In this document: piece after piece, positions 23,299-34,093 of the stretch
Position numbering within the stretch: position 1 is the stretch's first letter
Layout of the letters: each line of letters begins with the position of its first letter
Source of the DNA: Xiphophorus maculatus
Taxonomy: Eukaryota > Chordata > Actinopteri > Cyprinodontiformes > Poeciliidae
Direction: 5' to 3'
NCBI RefSeq assembly: GCF_002775205.1
Contig: NC_036445.1
Span: 3,058,802 to 3,122,801, forward strand
DNA: 64,000 nucleotides
Program-made: the position numbers and the translations under genes
The notes under the pieces: generated by a model
Told to the model about the DNA's origin: nothing
Seen by the model: only the letters and a program-made list of their open reading frames with translations
Databases searched by the model: none

Positions 23299-26235
23299 TT
23301 AAGGTTGCAAATAATCTTCATCGTCCGATAAGAGTTTCTTATAATTTCCTGTTTCATTGCTGGTTCGAGCAAAGTCTTCATCTGTGTCATTTTCTTCGGT
23401 TTCCAGTCTGTTGCCTGCTCTGATTGCCCTGCGTAACTGACTCCAGAACAGCTCTTGGGCCTGTGAGGGATCAGTGCAGTCAGGGCCAGGCCACTGAAGA
23501 TAGGTCTTTTTCAACATAACTTTCCTCATGCGGTGGTAGGATGACAGCTGCCTCTCAGAAATTGGCTCCAGAAACACGAGCAGAAGGACGTCTCGGTGTT
23601 CATCGAAGAGCCTGTAACTTGCGAGCTGGATTTCCAGAGAGCACCACTCACTCCGGAGGAAGTTATTGCTCACAACACAAATGGTTTTTCTGCTGCTGTA
23701 CACTGCAGTGACGATGTTGTCCACAATGTTGCGACCCACCTCAAAGTCCCTGTGATGCAGGCAGAGCTTAAAAGACGATCCATTTCCCTCCAAGTTGGGC
23801 AACAACTGATTCATGACCCACTCCTCATCAGAGAAATTATAGGAGATGAAAGCATCATATGTGCACTTTTCCTCCTTCTCCCTGAGTCTGCTCCAGTGAT
23901 CACTAAACCAGGAGCGGAACACATAGTAGCTGTACTTGATTTTCCAGTACAGTTTGACATAAAGTAAAGGAGAGACTGTAAATAGAAAGATCACAACTGC
24001 AGTGCTGAAAAACAGATACTTTCCTTGATCAATATAGCAAACCTTTGTATCAAAGTTGTGAAATTTGAATTTTTTATCCGCTTGACATTTCATTTCATAG
24101 AGATAGACTATCTGAACATTTGGGTTATTTACTGTGTAATTTTGCAGAAGGCTGTTTTTGCAGGTACAGCTAAGAGGGACATTACGCATGTCAAGATACT
24201 GGAGTTTAGGTAAACTCTCAAGAGCATCTACAGAAATGCTCTGCATCACATTACGATTTAGCTGAAGCATGCGTAGCTGTGTAAGATTCCCAAATACATC
24301 CTTGGAGAAGTTCTGAATTCCCATATTTTCTACAACCAACCTGGTCAAATTTCTGACATTCTTGAAGACTCCTGGTTTTAATTGGGCCACTCCAACACAA
24401 CAGTTATCCAGTGTGAGGAATTTTAAGCTTGTCAGATCATCAAAAGCTTCAGGAGGAAGAAAATCTATTTTGTTGTTGGTGAGGTACAAAGATTGTAGCG
24501 AGTGGAGTCCTTTAAAAAAATTTTGAGGTAAAACAACAAGGCCATAATTTCTCTGGCTGTCCAGTTTCAGATCTCTGAGTTTGCTGAGTTTTACAAATGG
24601 TGAAATGACACTTTTTTTGTAGAAATGAATGAGATTTTTTTGTAAATCCAGCACTGTAAGTGTGTCTTGGAATGCACGGTAGAGTGACGAGTCAATTTGT
24701 TTCAGGTTGTTTCCATCTAGGTAGAATTTTGAAAGACTTTTTAACCCATCAAGGCCAGAAGAATGTATTTGGGTGATCTTATTACCTCCAAGGTCCAATG
24801 TAGTTAGACTTCTTAGGTTCATAAAAGTCCCATTAAATATGACAGAAATGCGATTATTGCGCAGATTGAGTGTTTGCAGGTTGTAATTATCTTTAAATGT
24901 GTCATTAAACAAATCAGTAAGGAGGTTATTGTCCAGTCGGAGGGTCTTAAGATTTTTCAGCCCTCTTAGGGCTTTGCGATGGAGAAAAGCAACATTATTT
25001 ATGTTTAGCTTTAGCATCTCAATCTTTGGCATGTGACTGAAAGCATATCCATTGACTGAGAGGATGCGATTATAACGGTAGCTCAGTTCTTTTAAGTTGT
25101 TAAAATTGGTCTTTTTACAGCTTTCGAGTGAAGTAATATGGTTGTGCTCCGCATTAAACGTCTTGATACTGACTTGTTTGCCTAAAAAGTCCAAGCAGTG
25201 TACTTTTTTCAGATCATTGTTGGATAAATCCAAAGCTCCAATGATCTTAGGGCAAACGGACATGGAAAAATGTGTTGTATTATGAATGCCATTATGTGTT
25301 AAATCTATATTTTTAATCCAACTCAGCTTTCTTCTCAGCATTGTGCATAAATCCACAAGTAGACTGTCATTCTTTAGACCCATCCCTGAGAAAACAACAT
25401 GACCTGCATTGATGTTGCTGATGTTTAAAAGCTCCACTGCCTTGACACTTGTTGACCGCAACTGGAGAATCTTTACGTTTCTCAAATCCACTCCTTCGAA
25501 AGCTGTCGTGGAAAGCTTTGAATTAAATGACAGATCAAGCACCTGGATGAATCTGAGGAGTGATGGATTACATCCCAAAGTATGCAGATTGTTTCTATAT
25601 AGGTTTAAAACTTTGAGGGATTGTGGTAGAGATATATTTAAATCACTGAGTGAAGTCAAGTTGTTGGAGGAAAGATCTAAGATCGTTAGATTTGTTAGAT
25701 GTGATACAGACTTCACAACTGCAGCAAAATCAGTAAGATTGTTATTCCTGAGATTTAAGGTTTTTAGATTAGCAGCGTTGGAGAAAATGTCTTCAGGCAA
25801 TACCTTTAAAACGTTGTTTGTCAGCGAGAGGGTGGTGAGGTTATGCAGGTCCTCAAACAATAAAGGGCTGAGGTGTGACAAATTGTTAAAGGACAAATTT
25901 AGATGCTTAAGTTGATGCAGTGTCTGAAAAGCCAAAGGATCAATAGTATTCAGCTGGTTCTTATCCAAACTGAGATACTGCAAGTTTGGTAAATGAGCAA
26001 AGCTGTTGTTGGGAATGTTCTGCACAGGGTTGAAAGAAGCTGTGAGATTGACAGCGGATTCTGGGAGATCTTTTACTATATCAATTATTTTTGTGTTGTT
26101 TCGATTTTGGCATTTGAAACTTGTCAGGATGTAGTATGGATCTGCAATGCAGCTTTTAAAGCTGTAGCTGCTGATGAGTTGAACTGCACACAGAAAAAGT
26201 CCAAGCAGCCTAAGCTGATAATTCAGAGTGGCCAT
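23299..26235 (-). CDS. Toll-like receptor, TLR11 family (TLR22/TLR23/TLR13 type), single coding exon
   Basis: An uninterrupted 978-residue product starts at the ATG at 26235 (MATLNYQLRLLGLFLC). The frame is open further upstream, but only through a likely 5' UTR acceptor (CGTCTAG, about 26241). In order: signal peptide; LRRNT-like region with C..DPYYIL; about 25 LRRs (LxxLxLxxN) from residue 50 to about 690; LRRCT (PLSCTCKN...MKCQ); a transmembrane helix near residues 740-762; and a cytoplasmic TIR domain with box 1 YDAFISY, box 2 RDFEVG and box 3 FLRSEWC/FW. Many N-glycosylation sites are present. Family knowledge: TLR22 and its relatives sense RNA or microbial ligands at the surface or in endosomes. 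The RDFEVG loop has Val where most TLRs have Pro. Subfamily assignment among TLR22, 23 and 13 needs a tree. It is not part of the human 19q13 block. Confidence 0.9.
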   Translation of the reverse strand: MATLNYQLRLLGLFLCAVQLISSYSFKSCIADPYYILTSFKCQNRNNTKIIDIVKDLPESAVNLTASFNPVQNIPNNSFAHLPNLQYLSLDKNQLNTIDPLAFQTLHQLKHLNLSFNNLSHLSPLLFEDLHNLTTLSLTNNVLKVLPEDIFSNAANLKTLNLRNNNLTDFAAVVKSVSHLTNLTILDLSSNNLTSLSDLNISLPQSLKVLNLYRNNLHTLGCNPSLLRFIQVLDLSFNSKLSTTAFEGVDLRNVKILQLRSTSVKAVELLNISNINAGHVVFSGMGLKNDSLLVDLCTMLRRKLSWIKNIDLTHNGIHNTTHFSMSVCPKIIGALDLSNNDLKKVHCLDFLGKQVSIKTFNAEHNHITSLESCKKTNFNNLKELSYRYNRILSVNGYAFSHMPKIEMLKLNINNVAFLHRKALRGLKNLKTLRLDNNLLTDLFNDTFKDNYNLQTLNLRNNRISVIFNGTFMNLRSLTTLDLGGNKITQIHSSGLDGLKSLSKFYLDGNNLKQIDSSLYRAFQDTLTVLDLQKNLIHFYKKSVISPFVKLSKLRDLKLDSQRNYGLVVLPQNFFKGLHSLQSLYLTNNKIDFLPPEAFDDLTSLKFLTLDNCCVGVAQLKPGVFKNVRNLTRLVVENMGIQNFSKDVFGNLTQLRMLQLNRNVMQSISVDALESLPKLQYLDMRNVPLSCTCKNSLLQNYTVNNPNVQIVYLYEMKCQADKKFKFHNFDTKVCYIDQGKYLFFSTAVVIFLFTVSPLLYVKLYWKIKYSYYVFRSWFSDHWSRLREKEEKCTYDAFISYNFSDEEWVMNQLLPNLEGNGSSFKLCLHHRDFEVGRNIVDNIVTAVYSSRKTICVVSNNFLRSEWCSLEIQLASYRLFDEHRDVLLLVFLEPISERQLSSYHRMRKVMLKKTYLQWPGPDCTDPSQAQELFWSQLRRAIRAGNRLETEENDTDEDFARTSNETGNYKKLLSDDEDYLQP

Positions 26236-28489
26236 TTTGTCTAGACGACATGGAGAAAGACAGACTTCAAAAGGTTTTGAACGTTGCCATTGTTGGTTTT
26301 CTTGTGATGTCAGATGGGACCTCAATGTAGCTGCACTTGAATGTAGAAGAGAAATCTGTGAACAGAGATTAATTTCAAATCAGATTGTGTTAAATACTTA
26401 CTTCAATGATTAAAAAAGCAATAGTTGTAAATGCAAAGACAAAATTTCAGTTTTACCTGTTTTCCTTGTAGTTTCAGATGGAGTTGTATGATTCAGGTGT
26501 GGTTGTATTTGCCATGAAAGTGGAACCTTGTGATAAAAAGAATACACTGTTTCCTATTTTCAATACTTTCATATCCCCACTCCCCGTTCCCTCTTTTTCT
26601 GCCTCTCATTTGTATAATTACCTCATGGAACTGGAATCTTCACAATGCTTATTTCAGACTTGTTTGTTTTTGCTCACCAAATATCAATTAAATGAGAGTT
26701 TACTGTTGGTAGTAGGTAACATCAAGGTACACCAACATAGTTACAACTACAAAATTGTAAATTATCCTACAATTCAAAGTAATTTCAATTAAATTCCAGA
26801 GAAAGTGCCAAAGTGACCAGACTTTTCGTTGGCTGGTTAGAGCTCGGAGCACCACAGTATTGTTGCACATTTGTGGTATTTCATTTTTTCCTTTTAACTT
26901 TAGAAAGACAAATCTTTCAATTGGAAAATACTGATTAGTATTTACCATTAGTGGAATGGAATCTAAACTAGGAACCCTCAACTACCTTTATTACTGTTTT
27001 AAAACTGCAGTTGTTGTACTTGGAGTATGTCTGTTAAGCAGTTGATTGCAGTATGATACCAGAGAAAATAGCCTGACTAAATAAACTTCTATTATCAGCT
27101 CACAAGGCACATTCTGGGAATCATAAATAGCCCTAAATATTCTGTGCAATAAGGTCTATAACTCTTACTAAATTTGGCAGACATTTATGATGCATTATTG
27201 CTTTAGTCTGATCAGGACTATACTTGCAGTTATAATACTTCAAGTATTTGCATAGCAGTATTATAACTTTAATAATCTTTATATTACATTAGTTACACTT
27301 TAAGGCTATATCAATTTTTTTTCTTTTTAAAGAAAAGAGATGTATACATCATGTGAAACATGATATATGAACAGTGGTGTTTATTTTTGTTAAACACCAG
27401 GAAAATCCCAAGCCAGTACATTCATTATTTACAGCAACAGATGATAGGTAAGACTAACTGTTAGCTTAGTCACCCTCACAAGACTATTTCAATATTTAGA
27501 GGCTTTTCTTCTTCTTACTTTAGCCCGGAGAATTTCCAAAGTTGTTAGCAGAATCTGTAACTAACCTGCATCTCAAACTTTTATCATCAAGTCAGAGAAA
27601 AATGTCCAAGAGTAGCATAAGTTGCAAAATAACGATATAAGTAAACAAGTAAACCTTTTGTACAGTGTGTCCTCAAATGACCTATTATTGTGAAAACCCG
27701 TCATGTGACAATGTAACATCCCTATCAAATTAAAGGCACAGTAGCATGTTCACTTAATCATTTACTTTATCTCTTACAGCAAATTAGTAAATTTAGTGTG
27801 TCAGACTGACCTTAGAAGGAAAAAATACATAAAACTTACTAAAATACTTTCTTACCTGTTCAAATGAACCCTGATCCTTTCACCTTGTTCCTTCAGACAG
27901 CTGTATCGCTACATGACTGAAAACACGGACTTAGTCAGAAAGAGGAAGATAGTGGCAGCCCACTGAAGTCCTTCCAGAAAAAGCAAGACTACATGACATT
28001 AAAATAAATGAAACCCACAATTTGCTATTTCCCATTTGTTCTATTGAAATACCAGTGATTTTGTAAGTGCAAGTGAATACAAAAAGTGCAAAACATCGCT
28101 GTAAAGAAAACGTGGTGCACTATTGAAACATAATTAAATAAAATAGTTCTCAATAATGTTTTTAAACCTTTATATGTTTAATTTTCCAAAACTATTTCTG
28201 CAAAAGAAAGGACCAGTACTGCCTTAAATGTCACTATTTTTTATTTGTCTTTTTTATTGTTCATTCAACACTGTCACTCTATAAGGTCAGTTTTAACTCT
28301 CTGTATTCCTGCTTTCATTTTAGATCATGTACAATTCCCAGCTTATAAAGTAAGAAATGTTAAAGTAATACAATATATGTTTACATTAAAAAGGTAAAAA
28401 TAAAAAACATTAAATGTCTTTATTTTTTCTTAGATCACATTCACAATGCTATTTTTTTCTTTTTTTGTTCTTATTAATCAGCAATCTGT
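26236..28489. other. TLR upstream region, no coding sequence seen
   Basis: AT-rich. Two donor-like sites in the TLR sense (about 26457: ACAG|GTAAAA; about 27856: ACAG|GTAAGA) could end alternative 5' UTR exons splicing to the acceptor at about 26241. Nothing else is supported. Confidence 0.35.
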
Positions 28490-31400
28490 TTATCTCATCG
28501 TCTGCTCTGTCGCCATCTGACACAGTCCACATAAAGACAGGCAGGCCATGACCACCCAGTCGTCACACACAGAGCCCTAAAATTCAGAAACATCACACAG
28601 ATTGTGAAAAAGTAATATTAAGTTCAACAAATAAAATATACTTAAGGTCTTACACCCACAAAAGGTCCCTATATTTAAAACATAGTTTTTAAAAAATGGG
28701 TTCTTTTTTGAATTTAGCATGTTATTTTTGTTCTCCTTTGTTTTGTTTAATGAGCAACTTTTCCACTCACCTCAATGTTGTATTTGCTACGTATGCTTGT
28801 TCTTAAAGCAATCATGGCACCTGGGAGGAAAGGTAGACAGCAGCTATCCCCGTTATCCTGAGCCACTTTACAACCAAGGATGCATGGGATAAATGCTCCA
28901 CATAGACCTTTAGATGAAAGGTAGATAAACAAATCCATCCATCCATCCATCCATCCATCTTCTTCCGCTTATCCGAGGTCGGGTCGCGGGGGTAGCAGCT
29001 TCAGAAGGGAGGCCCAGACTTCCCTCTCCCCAGCCACTTCTTCTAGCTCCTCCGGGGGAATCCCGAGGCGTTCCCAGGCCAGCCGAGAGACATAGTCCCT
29101 CCAGCGTGTCCTGGGTCTTCCCCGGGGCCTCCTCCCGGTGGGACGTGCCCGGAACACCTCACCAGGGAGGCGTCCAGGAGGCATCCTGACCAGATGCCCG
29201 AGCCACCTCAACTGGCTCCTCTCGATGTGAAGGAGCAGCGGCTCTACTCTGAGTCCCTCCCGGATGACTGAGCTTCTCACCCTATCTCTAAGGGAGAGCC
29301 CAGCCACCCTACGGAGAAAACCCATTTCGGCCGCTTGTATCCGCGATCTCGTTCTTTCGGTCATGACCCAAAGCTCATGACCATAGATGAGGGTGGGAAC
29401 GTAGATCGACCGGTAAATCGAGAGCTTCGCTTTTTGGCTCAGCTCTCTCTTCACCACGACGGACCGGTACAGCGCCCGCTTGACAGCAGACGCTGCGCCA
29501 ATCCGCCTGTCGATCTCCCGCTCCCTTCTTCCCCCATTCGTGAACAAGATCCCGAGATACTTAAACTCCTCCACTTGGGGCAGGACACCCCCCCTGACCC
29601 GGAGGAGGCACACTACCCTTTTCCGGCTCAAGACCATGGCCTCGGATTTGGAGGCACTGATCCCCATCCCGGCCGCTTCACACTCGGCTGCGAACCGCTC
29701 CAGCGAGAGCTGCAGATCACGATCTGATGAAGCCAAAAGGACCACATCGTCTGCGAAAAGCAGAGATGAGATCCTAAGGCCACCAAATCGGACCCCCTCA
29801 ACACCTTGGCTGCGCCTAGAAATTCTGTCCATGAAAGTGATGAACAGAATCGGTGACAAAGGGCAGCCCTGGCGGAGTCCAACTCTCACCGGAAACGAGC
29901 CCGACTTACTGCCGGCAATGCGGACCAGACTCTGACACCGGTCATACAGGGACCTGACAGCCCGTATCAAAGGGCCCGGTACCCCATACTCCCGGAGAAC
30001 CCCCCACAGGGCTCCCCGAGGGACACGGTCGAACGCCTTCTCCAAGTCCACAAAACACATGTAGACTGGTTGGGCGAACTCCCATGCACCCTCCAGGACC
30101 CTGCCGAGGGTGTAGAGCTGGTCCAGTGTTCCACGACCAGGACGAAAACCACACTGCTCTTCCTGGATCCGAGGTTCGACTATCCGACGGACCCTCCTCT
30201 CCAGGACCCCTGAATAGACCTTGCCAGGGAGGCTTAAGAGTGTGACCCCTCTATAATTGGAGCACACCCTCCGGTCCCCCTTTTTGAACAGGGGGACCAC
30301 CACCCCAGTCTGCCAATCCAGGGGAACTGCCCCCGATGTCCATGCGACATTGCAGAGTCGCGTCAACCAACACAACCCCACAACATCCAGAGCCTTAAGG
30401 AACTCCGGGCGGATCTCATCCACCCCTGGGGCCCTGCCACCGAGGAGCTTTTTAACCACCTCGGTGACCTCGTCCCCAGAGATTGGAGAGCCCAACCCAG
30501 AGTCCCCAGGCTCCGCTTCCTCAGTGGAAGGCATGTTGGTGGGATTGAGGAGGTCTTCGAAGTACTCCGCCCACCGGCCCACAACGTCCCGAGTAGAGGT
30601 CAGCAGCACACCATCCCCACTATAAACAGTGTTGGTGCTGCACCGCTTCCCCCCCCTGAGACGCCGGATGGTGGACCAGAATCGCCTCGAAGCCGTATGG
30701 AAGTCTTTCTCCATGGCCTCTCCAAACTCCTCCCACGCCCGAGTTTTTGCCTCAGCAACCGCCCGAGCCGCATGCCGCTTCGCCCGCCGGTACCCATCAG
30801 CTGCTTCCGGAGTCCCACAGGCCAAAAAGGCCCGATAGGACTCCTTCTTCAGCCTGACGGCATCCCTCACCGAAGGTGTCCACCAGCGGGTTCGAGGGTT
30901 GCCGCCGCGACAGGCACCGACAACCTTGCGGCCACAGCTCCGATCGGCCGCCTCGACGATGGAGGCACGGAACACGGTCCACTCGGACTCCATGTCCCCC
31001 ACCTCCCCCGGGACGTGTTCGAAGTTTTGCCGGAGATGGGAGTTAAAGCTCCGTCTCACAGGGGATTCCGCCAGACGTTCCCAGCAGACCCTCACAACAC
31101 GTTTGGGCCTGCCAGGTCTGACCGGCTTTCGCCCCCACCACCGGAGCCAACTCACCACCAGGTAGTGGTCAGTGGACAGCTCCGCACCTCTCTTCACCCG
31201 AGTGTCCAAGACATACGGCCGCAGATCCGATGAAACGATGACAAAGTCGATCATCGAACTGCGGCCTAGGGTGTCCTGGTGCCAAGTGCACATATGGACA
31301 CCCTTATGCTTGAACATGGTGTTCGTTATGGACAATCCATGGCGAGCACAGAAGTCCAGCAACAGAACACCGCTCGAGTTCAGGTCGGGCGGGCCGTTCC

Positions 31401-32502
31401 TCCCAACCACGCCCCTCCAGGTCTCACTGTCATTGCCCACGTGAGCGTTGAAGTCCCCCAGCAGAACAAGGGAGTCCCCAGGAGGAGCACTCTCCAGTAC
31501 CCCCTCTAAGGACTCCAAAAAGGGTGGGTAATCTGAACTGTCGTTCGGCCCGTAAGCACAAACGACAGTCAGAACCCGTCCCCCCACCCGTAGGCGGAGG
31601 GATGCTACCCTCTCGTTCACCGGGGTAAACCCCAACGTACAGGCGCCGAGATGGGGAGCAACAAGTATGCCCACTCCTGCCCGACGCCTCTCACCTTGGG
31701 CAACTCCAGAGTGGAAGTATGTCCAGCCCCTCTCAAGGAGACTGGTTCCAGAACCAGAGCCGTGCGTCGAGGTGAGACCGACTATTTCTAGCCGGAACCT
31801 CTCGACCTCACGCACTAGCTCCGGCTCCTTCCCCACCAGAGAGGTGACATTCCACGTCCCAAGAGCCAGTTTCTGCAACCGAGGATCGGACCGCCAGGGT
31901 CCCCTCCCTCTGCTGCCACCCATCCCACACTGCACCCGACCCCTTTGGCCCCTCCCACGGGTGGTGGGCCCATGGGAGGGGGGGCCCATGTTTCCTCTTC
32001 GGGCTGAGCCCGGCCGGGCTCCATGGGTAAAAGCCCGGCCACCAGACGCTCGCCATCGTGCCCCCCCTCCAGGCCTGGCTCCAGAGTGGGGCCCCGGTGA
32101 CCCGCGTCCGGGCGAGGGAACACCAAGTCCAAAGTTCTTGTCCATCATAAGGGGTCTTCGGGCTGCTCTTTGTCTGGTCCCTCACCTAGGACCTGTCTGC
32201 CTTGGGTGACCCTACCAGGGGCATGAAGCCCCAGACAGCATAGCTCCTAGGATCATTGGGACACTCAAACCCCTCCACCACGATAAGGTGGCAGCCCATG
32301 GAGGAGAGGATAAACAAATAAAAATTCAAATTTAATGGACAAGAAAACTTAACCAGTTTCCTTTTACAATCCCATAAAAACACATACAGATGCCACAGTC
32401 ATCACAGCAGTCGCACACATTTGTACTCCAGTCTGAAGAACGTCCAGTTGTTACTGTGTACTGGGTAGGTTGAGAGGTAACAACATTAGACTGGATTGCC
32501 AT
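28490..32502 (-). CDS. cnfn: Cornifelin/PLAC8-family cysteine-rich protein, LINE in intron 1
   Basis: Three coding exons: 32502-32388, 28907-28771 and 28576-28490, with GT-AG junctions, giving 112 residues (PLAC8 is 115 from memory). The PLAC8 signature is complete: [17 protein letters not shown] across junction 1, [35 protein letters not shown], then GSVCDDW and CGLCQM in exon 3. The acceptor TTGTAG lies two bases before the ATG, so a 5' UTR exon exists upstream, perhaps ending at a GTAATG donor near 32643. Biochemical function in the family is unsettled: cornifelin is a cornified-envelope component, and fish paralogues have been linked to epithelial and ionocyte biology. The name cnfn is suggested by synteny (CNFN lies between MEGF8 and LIPE/CXCL17 in human). 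Intron 1 is 3480 bp, of which all but 95 bp is the Rex3-like LINE plus its duplicated target. Confidence 0.88.
28935..32308 (-). mobile_element. Full-length Rex3-like (RTE-clade) LINE with 11-bp TSD
   Basis: A GC-rich block sits in AT-rich surroundings and is flanked by the identical 11-mer GATAAACAAAT (28924-28934 and 32309-32319). The 3' end carries tandem GGAT units (28935-28959), as described for Rex3. The 5' UTR (32308-32149) contains the familiar 'TGCCACCTTATCGTGGTGGAG' motif region. The single long ORF and the perfect TSD indicate a recent insertion. Orientation matches the host gene. Confidence 0.9.
28969..32148 (-). CDS. LINE polyprotein: AP-type endonuclease and reverse transcriptase
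   Basis: An uninterrupted 1059-codon frame. The N-terminal 90 residues are Gly/Arg/Pro-rich and low-complexity. The endonuclease follows: LGTWNVTSL (the N of the active site), [12 protein letters not shown] (D and N) and STDHYLV (D/H), at about residues 92-340. The reverse transcriptase has [52 protein letters not shown] and the catalytic FADDVVLL, at about 600-850. The C-terminal region has [11 protein letters not shown] and [12 protein letters not shown]. No catalytic residue is visibly missing, so this copy could encode active protein. It drives target-primed reverse transcription of the element, not a host function. Confidence 0.92.
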   Translation of the reverse strand: MMDKNFGLGVPSPGRGSPGPHSGARPGGGARWRASGGRAFTHGARPGSARRGNMGPPSHGPTTRGRGQRGRVQCGMGGSRGRGPWRSDPRLQKLALGTWNVTSLVGKEPELVREVERFRLEIVGLTSTHGSGSGTSLLERGWTYFHSGVAQGERRRAGVGILVAPHLGACTLGFTPVNERVASLRLRVGGRVLTVVCAYGPNDSSDYPPFLESLEGVLESAPPGDSLVLLGDFNAHVGNDSETWRGVVGRNGPPDLNSSGVLLLDFCARHGLSITNTMFKHKGVHMCTWHQDTLGRSSMIDFVIVSSDLRPYVLDTRVKRGAELSTDHYLVVSWLRWWGRKPVRPGRPKRVVRVCWERLAESPVRRSFNSHLRQNFEHVPGEVGDMESEWTVFRASIVEAADRSCGRKVVGACRGGNPRTRWWTPSVRDAVRLKKESYRAFLACGTPEAADGYRRAKRHAARAVAEAKTRAWEEFGEAMEKDFHTASRRFWSTIRRLRGGKRCSTNTVYSGDGVLLTSTRDVVGRWAEYFEDLLNPTNMPSTEEAEPGDSGLGSPISGDEVTEVVKKLLGGRAPGVDEIRPEFLKALDVVGLCWLTRLCNVAWTSGAVPLDWQTGVVVPLFKKGDRRVCSNYRGVTLLSLPGKVYSGVLERRVRRIVEPRIQEEQCGFRPGRGTLDQLYTLGRVLEGAWEFAQPVYMCFVDLEKAFDRVPRGALWGVLREYGVPGPLIRAVRSLYDRCQSLVRIAGSKSGSFPVRVGLRQGCPLSPILFITFMDRISRRSQGVEGVRFGGLRISSLLFADDVVLLASSDRDLQLSLERFAAECEAAGMGISASKSEAMVLSRKRVVCLLRVRGGVLPQVEEFKYLGILFTNGGRREREIDRRIGAASAVKRALYRSVVVKRELSQKAKLSIYRSIYVPTLIYGHELWVMTERTRSRIQAAEMGFLRRVAGLSLRDRVRSSVIREGLRVEPLLLHIERSQLRWLGHLVRMPPGRLPGEVFRARPTGRRPRGRPRTRWRDYVSRLAWERLGIPPEELEEVAGEREVWASLLKLLPPRPDLG

Positions 32503-33234
32503 GGCTACAAGCAAAAGAAAAGAAGAGTTTCAATATTTTCAGACTTTTTTTGTAATTATTCAGCTTATCAACCAGCAAGTTTAACTTTATATCATCTATG
32601 ACAGAAAATATAATAGACACAAAACAAATGTCAGACATTACCTTCTTTGTGTCTCAAAGTATTTTCTCTGATGTCGAAGATGGCCACAGTCAGAAAATAA
32701 TCCCTGGAGAGAAAAAGCAGAGCAACTGCTTTAATAGCTGGCGTGACAACAGACACAACCCAAAGCACAGTTTCTGTGGATATCACATAGCAAACAGTCT
32801 GACCATCTAAGCAAGTGCAAACATTATGTATAGAAAAGAGTCATTTAGCTTTTAGGGCGTATTGCAGGTTTTGAAAGGGTTCACTGGACTTTGTCAGTAA
32901 AATGTAGTTAAGGAACAAAGAAGGCTTCAAGTGCATATTTATATTTTACCACTTTGGTGAGGTGTGGTGTGTTGACATACTGAGGGTCGAACTGAGTGTA
33001 ATAAGAACAAAGAGTAAAAAATGAATTGTGATGCTCAAGGACAGAAGAGTGTTGTTATAAAACAAAAATCTTTCAACAAGGAAGCACAAACGCTGTTCCT
33101 CTGTTGGCACACAAGTCCTAGAATATCTGAAAAACTGTACATTGGGATTGTACTGTCTGCCACTGAACAGAAGACCCCCAAAAATTATAATGATAAAATT
33201 TGTTTTCACAACTGAACTTTATACTGTATGTCTG

Positions 33235-33815
33235 AAAAAGCTGCACGAATGTTCAGTGCCTTACACCTGTGTTTATGCCCCTCAAACATTTTGACATTTT
33301 GTCCATTGTATGCCATCAAATTTCAACTTATCTCATGTGATTTAATGTAACAAACTAACAAAAAGTAGCATACAATTGAGAAGTGTAAGGATATAATCAA
33401 TGCTTTCCAAAACTTTTTACAAACATTTCATTTGTTAATAGTGTAATAGGTAATTCTATAATTTCTGTATAGATAATTGTTCATGTAGATCATGCCTGAC
33501 AGGTAAAACAAAACCCAAGTTTTGAACGTCTAAAAGACGCTGTTTAATTCAGAACCTTAACATCGAATATGTTTGATGCCATTGCAGACCTGCCCAGATG
33601 AAAATAACAGGTAATATGTGGGAGGAGAGAATTAATTAGAGAAGGTTTTGTTGAAAGGAGGTCATAGGACTTGGCCCCATTTGACAGAAACTGGTTTGGC
33701 CAGATGAGACCACAATTCTACTTTCTTGCATGAAAACACTTTGTGCGATGAAAAATACTTCACCCTGAACACACTGGCCCCACTGCTGAGCATAGTTTTG
33801 GCAGCATGACTAGAT
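33235..33815 (+). mobile_element. Decayed Tc1/mariner-like element, two recognisable parts
   Basis: 33300-33440 resembles the non-coding left part of a common fish Tc1 element (…atgtaacaaactaacaaa…gaagtgtaagg). 33660-33815 resembles transposase coding sequence (TGGTTTGGCCAGATGAGACC, CACCCTGAACACACTGG, TTTTGGCAGCATGA). The middle is diverged. It is old and non-functional. No other feature is supported between 32720 and 33235. Confidence 0.6.
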
Positions 33816-33945
33816 GTGCATAACGTAATTTGAAAGTGATGTCAGGGAAAAAGTTTTTTCTGTCCTTCCACTACATTTGTAAACATGTTGTGGATTTTTC
33901 AAAAAAAATGTAAGAATTATTGTTATGAAGAAAGTTGTGTGCAGG

Positions 33946-34093
<148 letters not shown>

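Noticed and set aside
25409-25915. 168-codon + strand ORF inside the TLR gene
   Set aside because: Mirror of the leucine-rich repeats; amino-acid composition is an antisense artefact.
28935-28959. CCAT tandem run as an independent microsatellite
   Set aside because: It is the 3' tail of the inserted LINE, inside the target-site duplication boundary.
29335-32209. Many + strand and alternative-frame ORFs of 60-180 codons
   Set aside because: They are shadows of the GC-rich LINE coding frame on the minus strand and have no family motifs of their own.
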